Below are positions 33,876 through 45,425 of a stretch of 64,000 nt of DNA, piece after piece. The stretch is taken from positions 231,994-295,993 of the forward strand of contig JAMAHW010000019.1 in NCBI GenBank assembly GCA_023627715.1, given 5' to 3'. The notes beneath the pieces are model-generated. The model ran no database searches. It was not told the origin of the DNA and worked only from the letters and a program-made list of their open reading frames with translations. Numbering within the stretch: the stretch's first letter is position 1; each line of letters begins with the position of its first letter. The stretch comes from Periconia sp. R9002 (Eukaryota > Ascomycota > Dothideomycetes > Pleosporales > Periconiaceae). A program made the position numbers and the translations under genes.

Positions 33876-34020
33876 GGATTGAATTGATGAATGCTTGCCG
33901 CGGTGTCACGTGCGCAAAATAAGCGGACTTTCCAGAAATTATTATCAAGAGGATTTGGCGGGGCAGGCACCGTTGCCCCTACACCTCGAAGCTCCACCCA
34001 TTCCAGCTACAACACCAGCA
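33876..34020. promoter_or_regulatory. Short divergent promoter, JmjC-like gene and PFD5
   Basis: Only 145 bp (193 if the 33827 start is used) separate two divergent start codons, so both promoters and leaders must share it. Confidence 0.55.
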
Positions 34021-34568
34021 ATGGCGACCAGACAGGCGCCTAAGCAGCCTGGACAAAGTAAGTGTTTTCCTCTCCTGTCACTCCACGCTTCTGGCACGGC
34101 TCCCTGACGGTAATAGTCGAAATTACTTCTCTTCCGGTTCCACAGCTCCAAGAATTGAAACAGCAGTTGGACCGCGAACTCGAGCATCTCACCACCTCGT
34201 TTCAATCTCTGCGAACGGCACAGAGCAAATTCAGTGACTGCCTAAAGTCGATTGCGCAAGGTGTCAACACCAACACCGCTGAGAAGCCGCTTCTCGTCCC
34301 CCTCACGTCGTCATTATACGTTCCTGGGCGACTGACGTCTTCTACCCACGTTCTCATCGATATTGGCACCGGCTTTTTTGTGGAGAAGAGCACAGAAGAT
34401 GCAACTGATTTCTATAAAAGGAAGGTAAAGGATCTGGGGGATAGCTTGAAGGACTTGGAGCAAGTGGTCAACAGCAAGGCAAACAATGTGAGGATGGTGG
34501 AGGAAGTGATCCGCGTCAAAGTGCTGAGCGCCCAGGAAGGTGGTCAGAAAGAAGCAAAAGGCACTTGA
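34021..34568 (+). CDS. PFD5: Prefoldin subunit 5
   Basis: Exons 34021-34057 and 34117-34568, intron 59 nt, 162 residues. It starts MATRQAPKQPGQIEITSLPV. Two coiled-coil helices flank a beta-hairpin region: the first helix is LQELKQQLDRELEHLTTSFQ. The central block has PLLVPLTSSLYVPGRL and VLIDIGTGFFVEK, the family hallmark, and the second helix begins DFYKRKVKDLGDSLKDLEQV. Prefoldin is a six-subunit jellyfish-shaped chaperone that hands unfolded actin and tubulin to the CCT chaperonin. The size is normal for the family. Confidence 0.94.
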
Positions 34569-35292
34569 TATGGTCATAGAGGCAGCTCGAGACGCAGGAG
34601 GACCACTGAAGCTCAGCAAGCTGGTCGTGTGACATGCCCTATCCGATTCGAAAAATCGAGACCAGCGAGAAGATTTGGAGAGGCGGGCGGTTTCAATCAA
34701 AATCGGAGTGGCCAGGCATGGCAACCACCGAAACATGGGACATGGTCTCGGTACAGCCAGCAAGACATGAAGGGCGCGGTCGATGTCACGGTAGCGGAAC
34801 TAGACGCATAAATCGAGCAGCAAAACAATGATAGCAAATACCGTAGCAACCAGCGGGCACCTCAAACGGCACTATTGTTGACTTGGGTGTGTGTAACGAA
34901 TGATGTCTAGTATATGGGGCGACGAATATGTATGTCTATGTACCTAGGTGTTTACTGTATGTGTAACTGACGGGCGAAACGGGGCTAACCGGGGTCTTGG
35001 TGCAATGGCGGGCGGCGCGTCACCAGGGGAACGCGCCAATCCGAGGCGGCTACGTCTGCGAGCTCGACCCTCACAACACCGCAACTTCGCAATAAATGCT
35101 TGCTTTTGCATCTTCTCCTTCTCTCCGAGCTTCCTCGATATACTCATTGTCTTCATGATAGAATTGCTGTCATCACGACGCCCTGTTTGCTACTTCATCA
35201 CGTAACAACTGCCCCCGCGGCCCGTAAACAACGAGTAAACACACGATAGTGCAATTGCACAACCAGCGCTTGGATTCCATCCAACTCCAATT
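34569..35292. other. Intergenic, PFD5 3' end and LIM-gene promoter
   Basis: About 0.7 kb with no recognised gene. It contains the PFD5 3' UTR and, in the right half, the presumed promoter and leader of the LIM gene, including a GC-rich stretch near 34990-35060. Confidence 0.4.
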
Positions 35293-38291
35293 ATGCATAC
35301 ACAACGAAAGGGGAGGGAAGGGGCAACATCCCCTGGCCCCGTATACATGTCTTCCCATCAAATGAGTGAGAGCATCCCTTGCGACTTCCATTCGTCTTCT
35401 TGCGCATTCCAGTCTGCTAACACGCCTGCCCGCCCTGCAATAGCCGATTTTCTTCAAGACCTCCGCAATAACCGTCCTGCTCGACCCACTGGCTCTCGTC
35501 CTCCACCGGCTCACTTCAATACATGGTCTAGCCGGACATCGTCAGTTCGCTTTGCAAACCCTCAATCCCCAGATTCTACCGCCCCAACCACCGCCAACGC
35601 TCCGAATCCCGCACCGCCAGCACACAAACGAACAATGTCTGAGGTGACCATAGATGACGTTATGGCTAGTGCTGGCCGGCCACTTGTTCAACCACCCCGC
35701 GGCCGGGACGTATCCGTCTCCTCAACCCTCAGAGATCCGACGCCGAGTGTCCAGTACAAGGAGAATGGCCGGCGTCAGAGTGAACGGCTGGAAGCACGGG
35801 CCGTGAGAATTGCCATGGAGGAGATGGATCTGAAATCAGAGCAGAACTTGTATGAAGCTGCAAGAGATGAAGCTGCCGAATTGGTCTATAAACACATCAA
35901 CCCAGATGCATCTACCCCAAACCCAAGTGCGCCCTACCCTTACCCGGCAAAGAAAGGAGGCTCCGACAGGAGTCGTAGTTTAGGTCGTGGAGAGCAAGAC
36001 CTACAACGTACAAACTCCAAACTCAGGAAGCGTCACTCGATGGGAAGTTCCACTGGAAGTAGGAGCAGCAGTCTACAGAGCCATCGCTCCACAAGTGCAT
36101 CATCTGTGACAGCCAATGCGCCCTTTAGCACGTCTCCTGTTAAAGCTAGTTTCTCCGAAAAGAACGAAGAGTCAACAGGTCTTTCAAAAGTCTCATCAGT
36201 CGCCGTCACCTCTCAAAGACGACGCAGTAGCGGCTCCAAGCGGAAGACCAGTGCGAGCCTTTTCAAGAATCCGGATGATCAGATATACGAAGAGCCGGAG
36301 GAGGAGCAACCTAAACCTGCGCCTGCACCAACTCCCGCTGCTGCGAATCCCCAACCATTAGCAAAGTTGCCTTTAGGGATGCGTCGCAATCCCTTCGCTC
36401 GAGTGCAATTCTCTAGGGACAACAATCTCGTCAGATCTAATACGGATCCAATCGCGCTTGGCAAGAGATTCGATCGCTATGAGATACAGAAAAACCCTCC
36501 CTCTCAATCGCGAAATGCTGCATATACCAGCAATGTGAGCGCCCCACGAACAAGTGAAGAAAATAAATCAGATGTGGAGAACACTGAAATCAAGTTGAAA
36601 GATGGGAAGGAAATCCGCAGCGATGAACTTCGCGCAGCTACGGGATTCAAACTCAAGGACAGAAGTGCGAAACTCCCGACCCCGACAATGGTCTCGGATA
36701 GCCCAGGGCGTCCCATCGTTTCATTCAAGCAGGATTGGAAGCCAAAAGAGATTGAGATGAAGGAAGAGATTTCGACCCTTCCTGGGGCTACAGCTTCTCC
36801 TCGTCCTTTGAAATCGGCTGCTCAGGGTCCGCGTCCGCTATCCAAGGCTTCGACCGCCCCGGTGGTTCCCACGGTGACTTTGTTGGAAGGAGCACAGGAG
36901 AGAAAGGAGCATGCTTCCGGTATACCAACTTCCAAGGAAAATAGCTCTAGAGATCTCCCCGCTGTGACCCGAATCAACCAAGCCCAAGTCCCTACAATCA
37001 GTGTTGGCGAGGATCCTCGAATGAGGCCGCTCCCTAGCACCGCCCCAAGGAAAGTCAACACTCCCCCTCAAACCACAAGGTCACCTTTACCAACCATAAA
37101 TGTCTCTCAGACCCCTCCGACGCCTTCTAAACCTTCTTCAACGCCTCCTATCCCCACAATCTCTATTCAAGAGACACCGCATGTCCCAAACAATGCCTCC
37201 GTTAGACGCTCCGGCGTGAAAACGCCATCGGCCTCGGTTACACCTCCTATTCCAACCATTTCTGTGAGCGGGCTCTCGTCTCCTGCCGATCGTATAAAAA
37301 ATGTTGCTCCTGAAATCTCAGTCACACCTTCTGTACCTACGATATCTGTGAATGGTTCATCGATGTCTGATCGCCGTCCAAAAACCAATGCACCATCAAT
37401 AGCAACCACACCGTCTGTGCCTGCCATCAACGTCAATGGACCATCAGGATCTACACGACCCCTCCCCGACCCAAAAATGGCAAGAAAAAGTTTCGCGAGC
37501 CGCAACAATTCCACTGTCAGCTCCCGCTCACACTGGACGCCTACTAGCGTGCGAACTGGTGTGCATTGTGAACAGTGTGCGCTCCCTATCGCTGGCCGCA
37601 TTGTATCTGCAGGAGGCTCTCGCTTCCATCCTGAATGCTTCGTCTGCCACCACTGTGGTGAGCACCTCGAATGCGTGGCCTTCTACCCCGAGCCCGAGTC
37701 GAGCCGCGCTGCCCGTATCGGTCGAATCCGTGCTCGTGAGAATGGGGAAGACATTGAAATGCTGCCGTCGCATCCTACCCTGGAAGACATGCAACGCCTA
37801 GAAGCCGAAGACGCGCACGATGAGTCTCTAAGATTCTATTGTCATTTGGATTTCCACGAGTTCTTTTCTCCCCGATGCAAAAGCTGCAAAACGCCCATTG
37901 AGGGTGAAGTTGTGGTTGCATGCGGTGCAGAGTGGCACCCTGGCCACTTTTTCTGCGCTCAGTGTGGCGATCCCTTCGACTCCAGTACCCCGTTTGTAGA
38001 GAAGGAAGGTTACGCGTGGTGTGTCGGGTGTCATACCAATCGATACAGCACCAAGTGCCGCAAGTGTAAAAGGCCTGTGACTGAGACGGTTGTCAAAGCG
38101 CTCGGGTTTGAATGGCATGTGGGCTGCTTTTGCTGTGTTGTAAGTTCAATGTCGATTCTGAATAAAGTTCCCTGATTGACCAGATTGTATAGGAATGTTC
38201 CGGTCCATTTGATGATGGAAGATATTTTCTCCGCGGAGAGTCGCAGGATCCAGTATGTGTGAAGTGCGAGGACAGGAGATTGAAGGCGTAA
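35293..38291 (+). CDS. paxB: Paxillin-type three-LIM-domain protein
   Basis: Exons 35293-38139 and 38193-38291, intron 53 nt in phase 0, about 981 residues. The ATG at 35293 is the first of several (others at 35347 and 35362), and the true start may be one of these. The N-terminal 750 residues are Ser/Pro/Thr-rich and disordered. They include a short motif ARPAIADFLQDLRNNR near 46-61, suggestive of an LD-like helix, and a repeated P-T-I-S-V motif in 556-718. Three LIM domains follow, starting near C759, C862 and C922; the intron falls inside LIM3. LIM1 holds a long insert (ESSRAARIGRIRARENGED...) between its two zinc modules, as in fungal PaxB/Pxl1. Yeast Pxl1 acts at sites of polarised growth and in Cdc42/Rho1 signalling. 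Confidence 0.9.
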
Positions 38292-38897
38292 TGCGTTGAT
38301 GTAGGCTGGCCCTGCACGGCTGGATTACCTGAAAAGCATGGCATTGTGGTCTTCTCCGATTGCTAGTCAAAGCGAGTTGCGTACTGGTCATGACATCTGA
38401 CTCCCGCGTCTATTCTTGGAAACCAATAGCATAATAATTTGGCGTTTATACATACATCAAGTTTGAATCTGGGACAAGGGGATTAGGAATACAGAAACGA
38501 TGCACTTGAATCTTCTCGGAGCTTTTTAATGTCGTTGTCGAATTTACCCAGCTTATGAAGCTAGAATTTGTAGCTGTACTAACGTACTTGCGAAGCCAGC
38601 AAAGCCACAGAGACCGTACTTAGCGCGATGTGATTGGTCAGTCCCACACGCCTCGTCCCCACACGTTTGAGCTTACGGTAACATAGATGGCCACCGTCAT
38701 AGTATACTTGCCTTTCTACTTTCGATACTATCGCCTGTACTGTTGTCTCCTTCGTCTTGCATATATCCAACGCGACTCTTACTTCCATTGCTACCTCTTC
38801 CCATTCATATAGCTATACATCATAATTCCTTGTGGGACGGGGCGTGACTTCTGTATTTGAACTACTCGGGACATGATACCTTGAAAGAGCAACCGTC
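38292..38897. other. Intergenic between LIM gene and Zn2Cys6 regulator
   Basis: About 0.6 kb. No RNA or coding feature was recognised. It holds the LIM-gene 3' UTR and the promoter of the following gene. Confidence 0.4.
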
Positions 38898-40683
38898 ATG
38901 CCAACAGCTACTCGGAGAACGCACAACAAGACGAGACTGGGCTGCGCAAACTGCAAGAAGAGACGCATCAAGGTAGGCTAATTTTTCCAACCCCCGATTT
39001 TTTATCAAGTGAAGTGGCCTATAACTGTGCCACATCGTTGCATGCGCATGCGCATGCGCACGCCTGTTGGCTTGGTTTACAAGCCATGATAGTGCGCGCA
39101 GCATCCCTATTTTACTCTCACCCGTTATAGATATCAATTTTTAAAACCCCCAGCATGCAACTGGTGCAATCTTGCAAGCTGACTCCCTAATAGTGCGACT
39201 GTAATCATCCTGTGTGCAACAACTGTGAGAAGAGAGGTCACAATTGCAGTTTTCTTTTGCTGGCACCTTCTTCGCGACTTTCTTTAACAGCTGCCACCTC
39301 TCCACATAGTGCCGCGTCACCTGAGCACTCGCAGCAACTTGAGACTATCTCGCATACAACCCATTCGAGTCCTTCTGCCGGTAGCCCATATACGCCGCCT
39401 GCAAGTTCGATCCCCTCCTATCTTCGATGTGACGATGTTTGGAAGGATGCACGCCAGAAACTCTCACCCGACCTCCATCGACTGCTCTATCATTTCGAGC
39501 TATCTAGTTCTCTCACTCTGGCATCGCAGGACCCAGCGAAAGAAGCCTGGCAAATGGGTATTCCCCAGCTAGCAGCACGCCATGAATTTCTTACCCACCA
39601 GATCCTTGCTATTGCCTCGTTGCACCTGGGCCGTCTCCACATGAAAGGCGATGAGCGCACTGCCATGATGAACATGTCTGCATCTCAGATGAACAAGGCG
39701 CTCGCACGCTATCGGCCTGCATTGGAAAATATCAACGCAGAAAATGCAAGCGCTCTTTTTGCAGGTGCTACCCTGACGGCGGTGTACATGTTCCGCCAGT
39801 CCACAGTGGAAATTGACGAGATTCGGGCCAGCGTTCCCATAACCAGCGCATGCGCTTCTGCCGATGTGTCACATAAGATGCTGAATGCTATACTCCGCAC
39901 AATCTGGGGCCTTCGGGGTCCACTCGCTGTCCTCATACCGGGCTTCAAGTATGTGTTGGATGGACAAATGGGTACGGTTCGTTGTCCCCGAATGAAGTTA
40001 CCCACGTCAGGAAACTGCTACCATCTACACTGCTACCAGGCTGCGGCCGTAAATTGTTACTTTTACCAATCTCCTACTAACTCTCGTTATTGTTATTGCA
40101 GATCTTGAACCGGAATTGGTGGCCCGAGCAGGCTTCAGCTTCAACCGAACAAGCCATGGATGAAGACAAACGACTAGCGGAGATAGCTGATCTGTGGAAA
40201 GACGAGGATGATAGACCTGGCATTCTAATAGATGCTCTGACATCAGCATTGCTCTACCTTCGGGAGGCATATGCTCTAGTCTCAGTACTAGCACAACCAG
40301 ATACAGAATACCCTCCCCACACATCAATATGTTACTCTTACGACGGCCAAACGGAAATCAACCTAAAGGATCGCGGAGCAATATTTTACTGGGCCACGAA
40401 AATACCGAGAGAGTTCGTAGCCTTGCTGGAGCAGAAAAACGTGGTGGCATTAGTCATCGTGGCATACTACGCTGTACTCCCAGGAAGAGTGAGGAATACG
40501 TGGTGGCTGGAGGGCTTGGGGCCTAACATTGTAATAGCTGTAGCCATGACACTGGGACGTGATAACTGGCATTTGATAGAATGGCCAGCCAAGGTCCTCA
40601 ATGTTGACCTGGAGAATGCGTTCACCGCCAACCCAGATAAACTCGAGGGCAACCTTGGTGAAGTTCCAATGGAAATCATATGA
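38898..40683 (+). CDS. Zn2Cys6 transcription factor, Upc2-like layout
   Basis: Exon 1 is 38898-38972 (MPTATRRTHNKTRLGC...KKRRIK); intron 1 spans 38973-39193; exon 2 starts 39194 (CDCNHPVCNNCEKRGHNC). Together they form the binuclear zinc cluster C-x2-C-x6-C-x6-C-x2-C-x6-C, split by the intron. Exon 2 continues through a Ser/Pro linker into a helical domain (PDLHRLLYHFELSSSLTLAS). A second intron lies about 39971-40111, and the last exon includes ILNRNWWPEQASASTEQA and LGRDNWHLIEWP before the stop at 40683. Donor choice for intron 2 is uncertain: GTTCGT at 39977 keeps phase with the CAG acceptor at about 40111, while the better-looking GTACGG at 39971 does not. The short C-terminal regulatory domain with NWWPE and WPAKVL resembles the Upc2/sterol-regulator group. 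The target is unknown. Confidence 0.75.
39040..39063. repeat. (TGCGCA)n tract in intron 1 of the Zn2Cys6 gene
   Basis: About 23 bases of near-perfect TGCGCA repeats, alternating purine and pyrimidine, lying inside the intron that splits the zinc cluster. The sequence is a candidate for Z-form DNA. Confidence 0.75.
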
Positions 40684-43373
40684 TCTACTTGCACATACCG
40701 ACACATGCGTACCATGAAGTGCGAGCACGTTTGGTGATGTTGGCATGGACGACCCAGCAAAATTCTTCCCACCGTCAGGTCGTCGCGAAATGTGTTGATC
40801 ACGACCATGTTCGATGCTCAGGGACAGGAAAGGCAACTTCACTATTCAAACCTGATCATGCCCACAACTTGATGATAGCATACGCGTCTCCTGGGCTTAT
40901 CATCTTGGCAAACAAGGCGTTTAATCAACCAGTGTCATCGAGACAATGAGAGGCCGCTCGGATACACCCTTGACTCCGGCCTGCTATCTGAGCCTGTCTC
41001 TTCCAATGGCGCATCAACATACCAGAGATCGGAGGCACCGGACATCCGTTCCACCGATCTGTACCCTAGTTGGCTGAAAAACACCGCTCGCCTCCCATAG
41101 GTAGCATGCTTTTGCCTTGCACTGGCACGCACGCAGGTACTCATATTTGCCGTCCCCTAAACGTCCTGCAAAGGATCTGTTAGATCATAATGCGGATGAG
41201 AATCGAATTGCAGCGTGAGAAGTAAGAGTTGAAGTAAATACTATTCTTATTATGTATTAAAAAGAAGTAAGTTCCTCCAATGAAAATCCACTACGCCAAT
41301 GTTACTTCGGAGCGGATTTCAGTCCTCACACTACTTTTCAATTGCATGATTGGCTTACTCATAGGTATAACAGAGCATTGGGGCTTGTAGATCGCCAAAG
41401 TAAACTAGCTTGGGTCTTAATGGTGCTTGGTCGGTTCTTCACGAAATGGGCCTCGCAAAATTTCGCCCGTTTGGGCGACAAGCGTCGAGACTCGAGCAAG
41501 ACTGTCAAACGAATGATTCCCACAACATACAACTAGCAGTATAATTACGGCCAATCCTTCTATTTCAACGGAACATATAATGTGAATAGTATTAGTTTGA
41601 CCGTGTAGAAGGTTGCCATGAAATGGAGTCTCCATATAAGAGTTTTAGGCGCCGATGCATCTAGCTCATCGCGCTGCGCAGTGACATGCCTTACAGCTAC
41701 AAGAAACGTCATTAATAGCATTCGAACGGAATATCAAAGGAAAGAGTGTGTGAATTCACTTGGGCGGTTGCAAATCACTGTCAATCTCGTAGCACGGAAT
41801 CAGTGGCTCTGTTTCTTTACGGCTTCCGACACTGATATTCCTGCTGCGCTTGCTTTCTATATCTTGGCTTCCGACCTCTGCATGTCGCTCGTCCAACTGC
41901 TTGGTAGTGAGCAGCGGCATAGTTCTTGTCAGTGTCGTTAAACGGCGCCAGACAAGCAGTTGCAGACATGCTTGACGCGCGTACTGCAGGCACAGCTGTC
42001 TTCTGTATGAATCGATTACCGGGGGATGTCACTGGGTAAATGAAAAGCTCAATTGATGGGTGATGAAGGGATTGTGTTTGCTTTCGTCACTGGAAGGGTT
42101 GATGCGTCCATGTATAATTATACCCCCCTTAGCTGACTGATAACTTACATAGCTATGAACAGTGTTTAGAAGGAAGGAAAGAGGGGCGAGTATTCCATCC
42201 AAGAGACCTACTCTGACATATATAAAACATCGCTATAAACATAACATTGTCTGTCTCATAGCTTCCTTCATTGGGTTCCAACAAGGCGACGGCGGTGATG
42301 TTTGCTGGACCAATTGCTCCACAAGAAAAAACTCTCTATCCAACAGTTACCGACTTGAAATCTTTCAATAACCCCAGAACAAGGATGTTGTAGGAGAAAA
42401 GGACATTACCTATACTACTTATTATGGTAATAGAGGATTGAGGAGAATACATGATTCGGCACAAGATCCTTGTCACAGCTTGCTGGGCAATACTCTATAA
42501 GCGAAGTTGCAGAGTTCCCTCCTGTTTCGTACTTGCCAAGGTACATACGATAACAAGATGAGAGCTGTACAATGTCGTCCCGGAGCAATGCACGCACCGA
42601 CCATGATACGATTACCGGTCTCCAAGCCTCAACCGCCCACGTAAGCCTCCGTACTCTAGTTCGTTCTCGTCCTCGTTCTCGTTTAGCGAGCGTCCTTTCA
42701 AAGCATTTTAGTTCTCCTGTAGCTTACTCGGTAAATATTACAAGTTTCGCAAGATTCCTTATTTGGGAGAAGTGTGCGAGCTCAGCGAATTTTCTAAGTC
42801 CTGGCCTTGGCTTTGAACATTCAGCTATGCTAGACCCCATCAACTCCGAGAACTTCGGCGAACGGGACCAAGAACAAGGAGCAACATAATTCTTACAACG
42901 TGGCTCCCTAGCATATTCCACCGCGCGCTATGGGGCATTTTGACGCATACGGTTAAAAGTGCGAGCGGGGCGGAGCGGACGAAAACAAAACGTGCAATTT
43001 TAAGCACAAGGGGGCCAATTCGCAAAAGTAGGTGCCTGTGAATCTAGGTGAGCAAGTACCACGCCGCTCCAACAGATGGCTATGCTGGCTACGCTGGCAG
43101 CCCAATGCGCTGGGAGATGGACTCAGTCTCATACCGGGGGTTAACGAGCCATTCATGATAAGCAGACGCGCGTTTTGAATCAAGCAATCAAATACATATA
43201 TCATTGCCTTCACTGTCTTACTGTTTGGCTATTTCATTCTCTATTGACATCAATTTCACTCAGCACCATCACATATTGACTAGTTGCTACTGTTGTATCG
43301 ATTCATCGTGCCCTTGATACAAGACTCATTTCCTTTGCTACTACATACACATACGTCCGATTCTTCAACCACA
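40684..43373. other. Gene-poor interval
   Basis: About 2.7 kb downstream of the Zn2Cys6 gene. Open frames up to about 107 codons occur but have random composition. A repeating CTCGTTCTCGT-type tract lies near 42657-42684. No tRNA, repeat family or mobile element was recognised. Confidence 0.4.
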
Positions 43374-44299
43374 ATGCCGGAGAGGAAGCTCTATCACTAT
43401 GATCCATCAAAAGCCGCGGCAGTAATATTTACTATCCTCTTTCTCATAACCACCGTTGCGCATCTCTATCAGTCGATTATCCACCAAAGACGCCGAGCAT
43501 GGTGTGAGTATTCTCCTCTCGATCCCTCTCCCTCAAGCACAAATCAAATAAGCTAATCGTTGAGTCGCAAACAGTCATGACCCCATTTCTCATAGGCGGC
43601 TTCATGGAATTCCTCGGCTACGTCTTCCGCATCATATCCGCAAACGACCAATACTCCACCACCCCTTACATCGTCCAAACTCTGCTCATTCTACTCGCTC
43701 CTGCGTTCATGGCCGCCTCCATCTACATGATCCTCAGCCGCATCATTGAAGTCACCGAAGCGGAAAAATACGCTATCGTGCGCCGGAAATGGCTCACTAC
43801 CATCTTCGTCTCCGGTGACGTCCTATCGATCATCACGCAGGGTATTGGTGGTACTTTGTTGACCAACACCAACGGAACCGCGCAAGAAGTGGCCGATAGA
43901 TCCTCATTGGGCAGGAACGTCGTCCTCGTTGGTTTGTTCATCCAAATCGTCTTCTTCGGCTTCTTCATCATAGTATCCGGGCTCTTTCAACTGCGAGGGA
44001 GGCAGCACTTCACAACTCTGCCTTCCACGGTGACTTGGAGGAAGCATATGTACACACTGTACTTTGTGTCCTTTCTCATATTGGTCCGAAGTATTTTCAG
44101 GGTGGCGGAGTATGTTCAGGGTATCGACGGATACCTGTACACCCACGAGGTATTTCTGTACGTTTTCGACGCCCTGCTCATGTTTGCTGCTATGGTCAGC
44201 ATGAACGTGGTACATCCAGCGGAGATTGCGGGCTTGTTGAAGGAGAGAGGATATTTGGGAACCGAAGCGAGCATGATGAGATTGGAAAGTAGGCGTTGA
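43374..44299 (+). CDS. RTA1-like seven-helix membrane protein
   Basis: Exons 43374-43503 and 43575-44299, intron 71 nt, 284 residues starting MPERKLYHYDPSKAAAVIF. The family landmarks are YxPSKAAA-type start, WFMTPFLIGGFMEFLGYVFR and PYIVQTLLILLAPAFMAAS. Next come DVLSIITQGIGGTL and RSIFRVAEYVQGIDGYLYTH. About seven hydrophobic segments are visible, ending NVVHPAEIAGLL. RTA1 proteins (Rta1, Rsb1) are fungal plasma-membrane proteins linked to lipid translocation, sphingoid-base export and azole or aminocholesterol resistance. The substrate of this one is unknown. Confidence 0.92.
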
Positions 44300-44503
44300 G
44301 GAATCTGGATGATTACAATGTTGCGAGACTTGATAGAAGAGATTTTCCTTAGTCATGCCTGAGTTTAGAATAGACCTTTCCTTGTTCTGTATTATGAGCT
44401 TCTGAATGCTTCAGTCAATAGGGGTATGCCAGAAAATGCCACAAACGCCGTTTCCATGCCTTCGAAATATCAAAACACTCGTGGAAGGGAAACAATTCAT
44501 CTC

Positions 44504-45211
44504 TCACTTGAGCCCGTGATCCACAGGTCCCCTTCCACTGAAGTATGCTTCTACCTTGTCATCTCCATAGAACATCTTCTGTAGACTTTCATGTTTCTTC
44601 TTCTGCTCCTTCGCGAGCTTCCGCATCTTACTCGCGTTGAGTGTCACATTTTTGGGAGTTAGTGCTTCTTTCTTCTCTAATTCAATTCGCTTTAGATCTA
44701 CTCCTAGGCCGACCTTGTTGCGTCTCTCCCTCGGTACGATTGGAAAAAGCATGCCCTGGCCATTAGCGCCCAAGCCAACCCGTGCATCGATATCGAAGCC
44801 GTGTTTCTCCAGGTATTTCAAACCCATGCGTGTACGATCAATTCCGGAAGGTATTGGAGCACGTGGTAAAGCGGCTTGGTGAACATGAGACAAATAATGA
44901 GCCTTGTCGTCACTCTCTTTGATAGGCGCCCCGCAGGTGCCGCACAACGGGTAGACATCGAGTTCTGATTCAGATGGTCCATTTTTCCCGAAAACGATAG
45001 CACGATAAGCGTCTGCTATGGCTTTGCCTTTGAGGTTCACGGGAGGCGCTGACTTTGAGGATGAGCCGGCTGGAACAAAAGCTATGGGTCTCTTCCACAG
45101 GCCACGTCCAAAAGCAGTTTGTTGGGCAAAAGGCGTGGTAGATACGTCGTCATCGTCGTCGTGCTCATCATGTTGTGGGTCTGCTCCGGGAGGTGTGTCA
45201 TTCACATCCAT
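44504..45211 (-). CDS. G-patch zinc-finger protein, GPANK1-like
   Basis: Single exon, 235 residues starting MDVNDTPPGADPQHDEHDDD. An acidic N-terminus is followed by AFGRGLWKRPIAFVPAG and then a CGTCGAPI...HYLSHVHQ segment that looks like a small zinc-binding C2H2 unit. A G-patch-like stretch follows: GLKYLEKHGFDIDARVGLGA, then NGQGMLFPIVP. The C-terminus is a Lys-rich helix. The zinc-finger plus G-patch core matches the GPANK1 family without ankyrin repeats. G-patch proteins usually activate DEAH helicases, but a partner cannot be named from sequence. Confidence 0.78.
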   Translation of the reverse strand: MDVNDTPPGADPQHDEHDDDDDVSTTPFAQQTAFGRGLWKRPIAFVPAGSSSKSAPPVNLKGKAIADAYRAIVFGKNGPSESELDVYPLCGTCGAPIKESDDKAHYLSHVHQAALPRAPIPSGIDRTRMGLKYLEKHGFDIDARVGLGANGQGMLFPIVPRERRNKVGLGVDLKRIELEKKEALTPKNVTLNASKMRKLAKEQKKKHESLQKMFYGDDKVEAYFSGRGPVDHGLK

Positions 45212-45425
45212 AGTGGAAGCGTGGGGGTGTTATTTGTATGTAGTGTCCTGTTGGAGTCGGTTCGCACGTAGCACAAAAATGATGCTTAGGGTCTATATAG
45301 CTAGGCACACGCGCAATCACATGATCCATGATGTCGCGTGGGGTAGTCTTGGCAGCCAATCCCACAGCCGGCTTTAGTCTTGCTTGTTCCGAGATGGTGT
45401 CCCATTCATCCAGGTCAATCCAACC
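45212..45425. promoter_or_regulatory. Short divergent promoter of the G-patch and ENV9-like genes
   Basis: A 214-bp gap between divergent starts. Both genes must share it for promoter and leader sequence. Confidence 0.5.
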
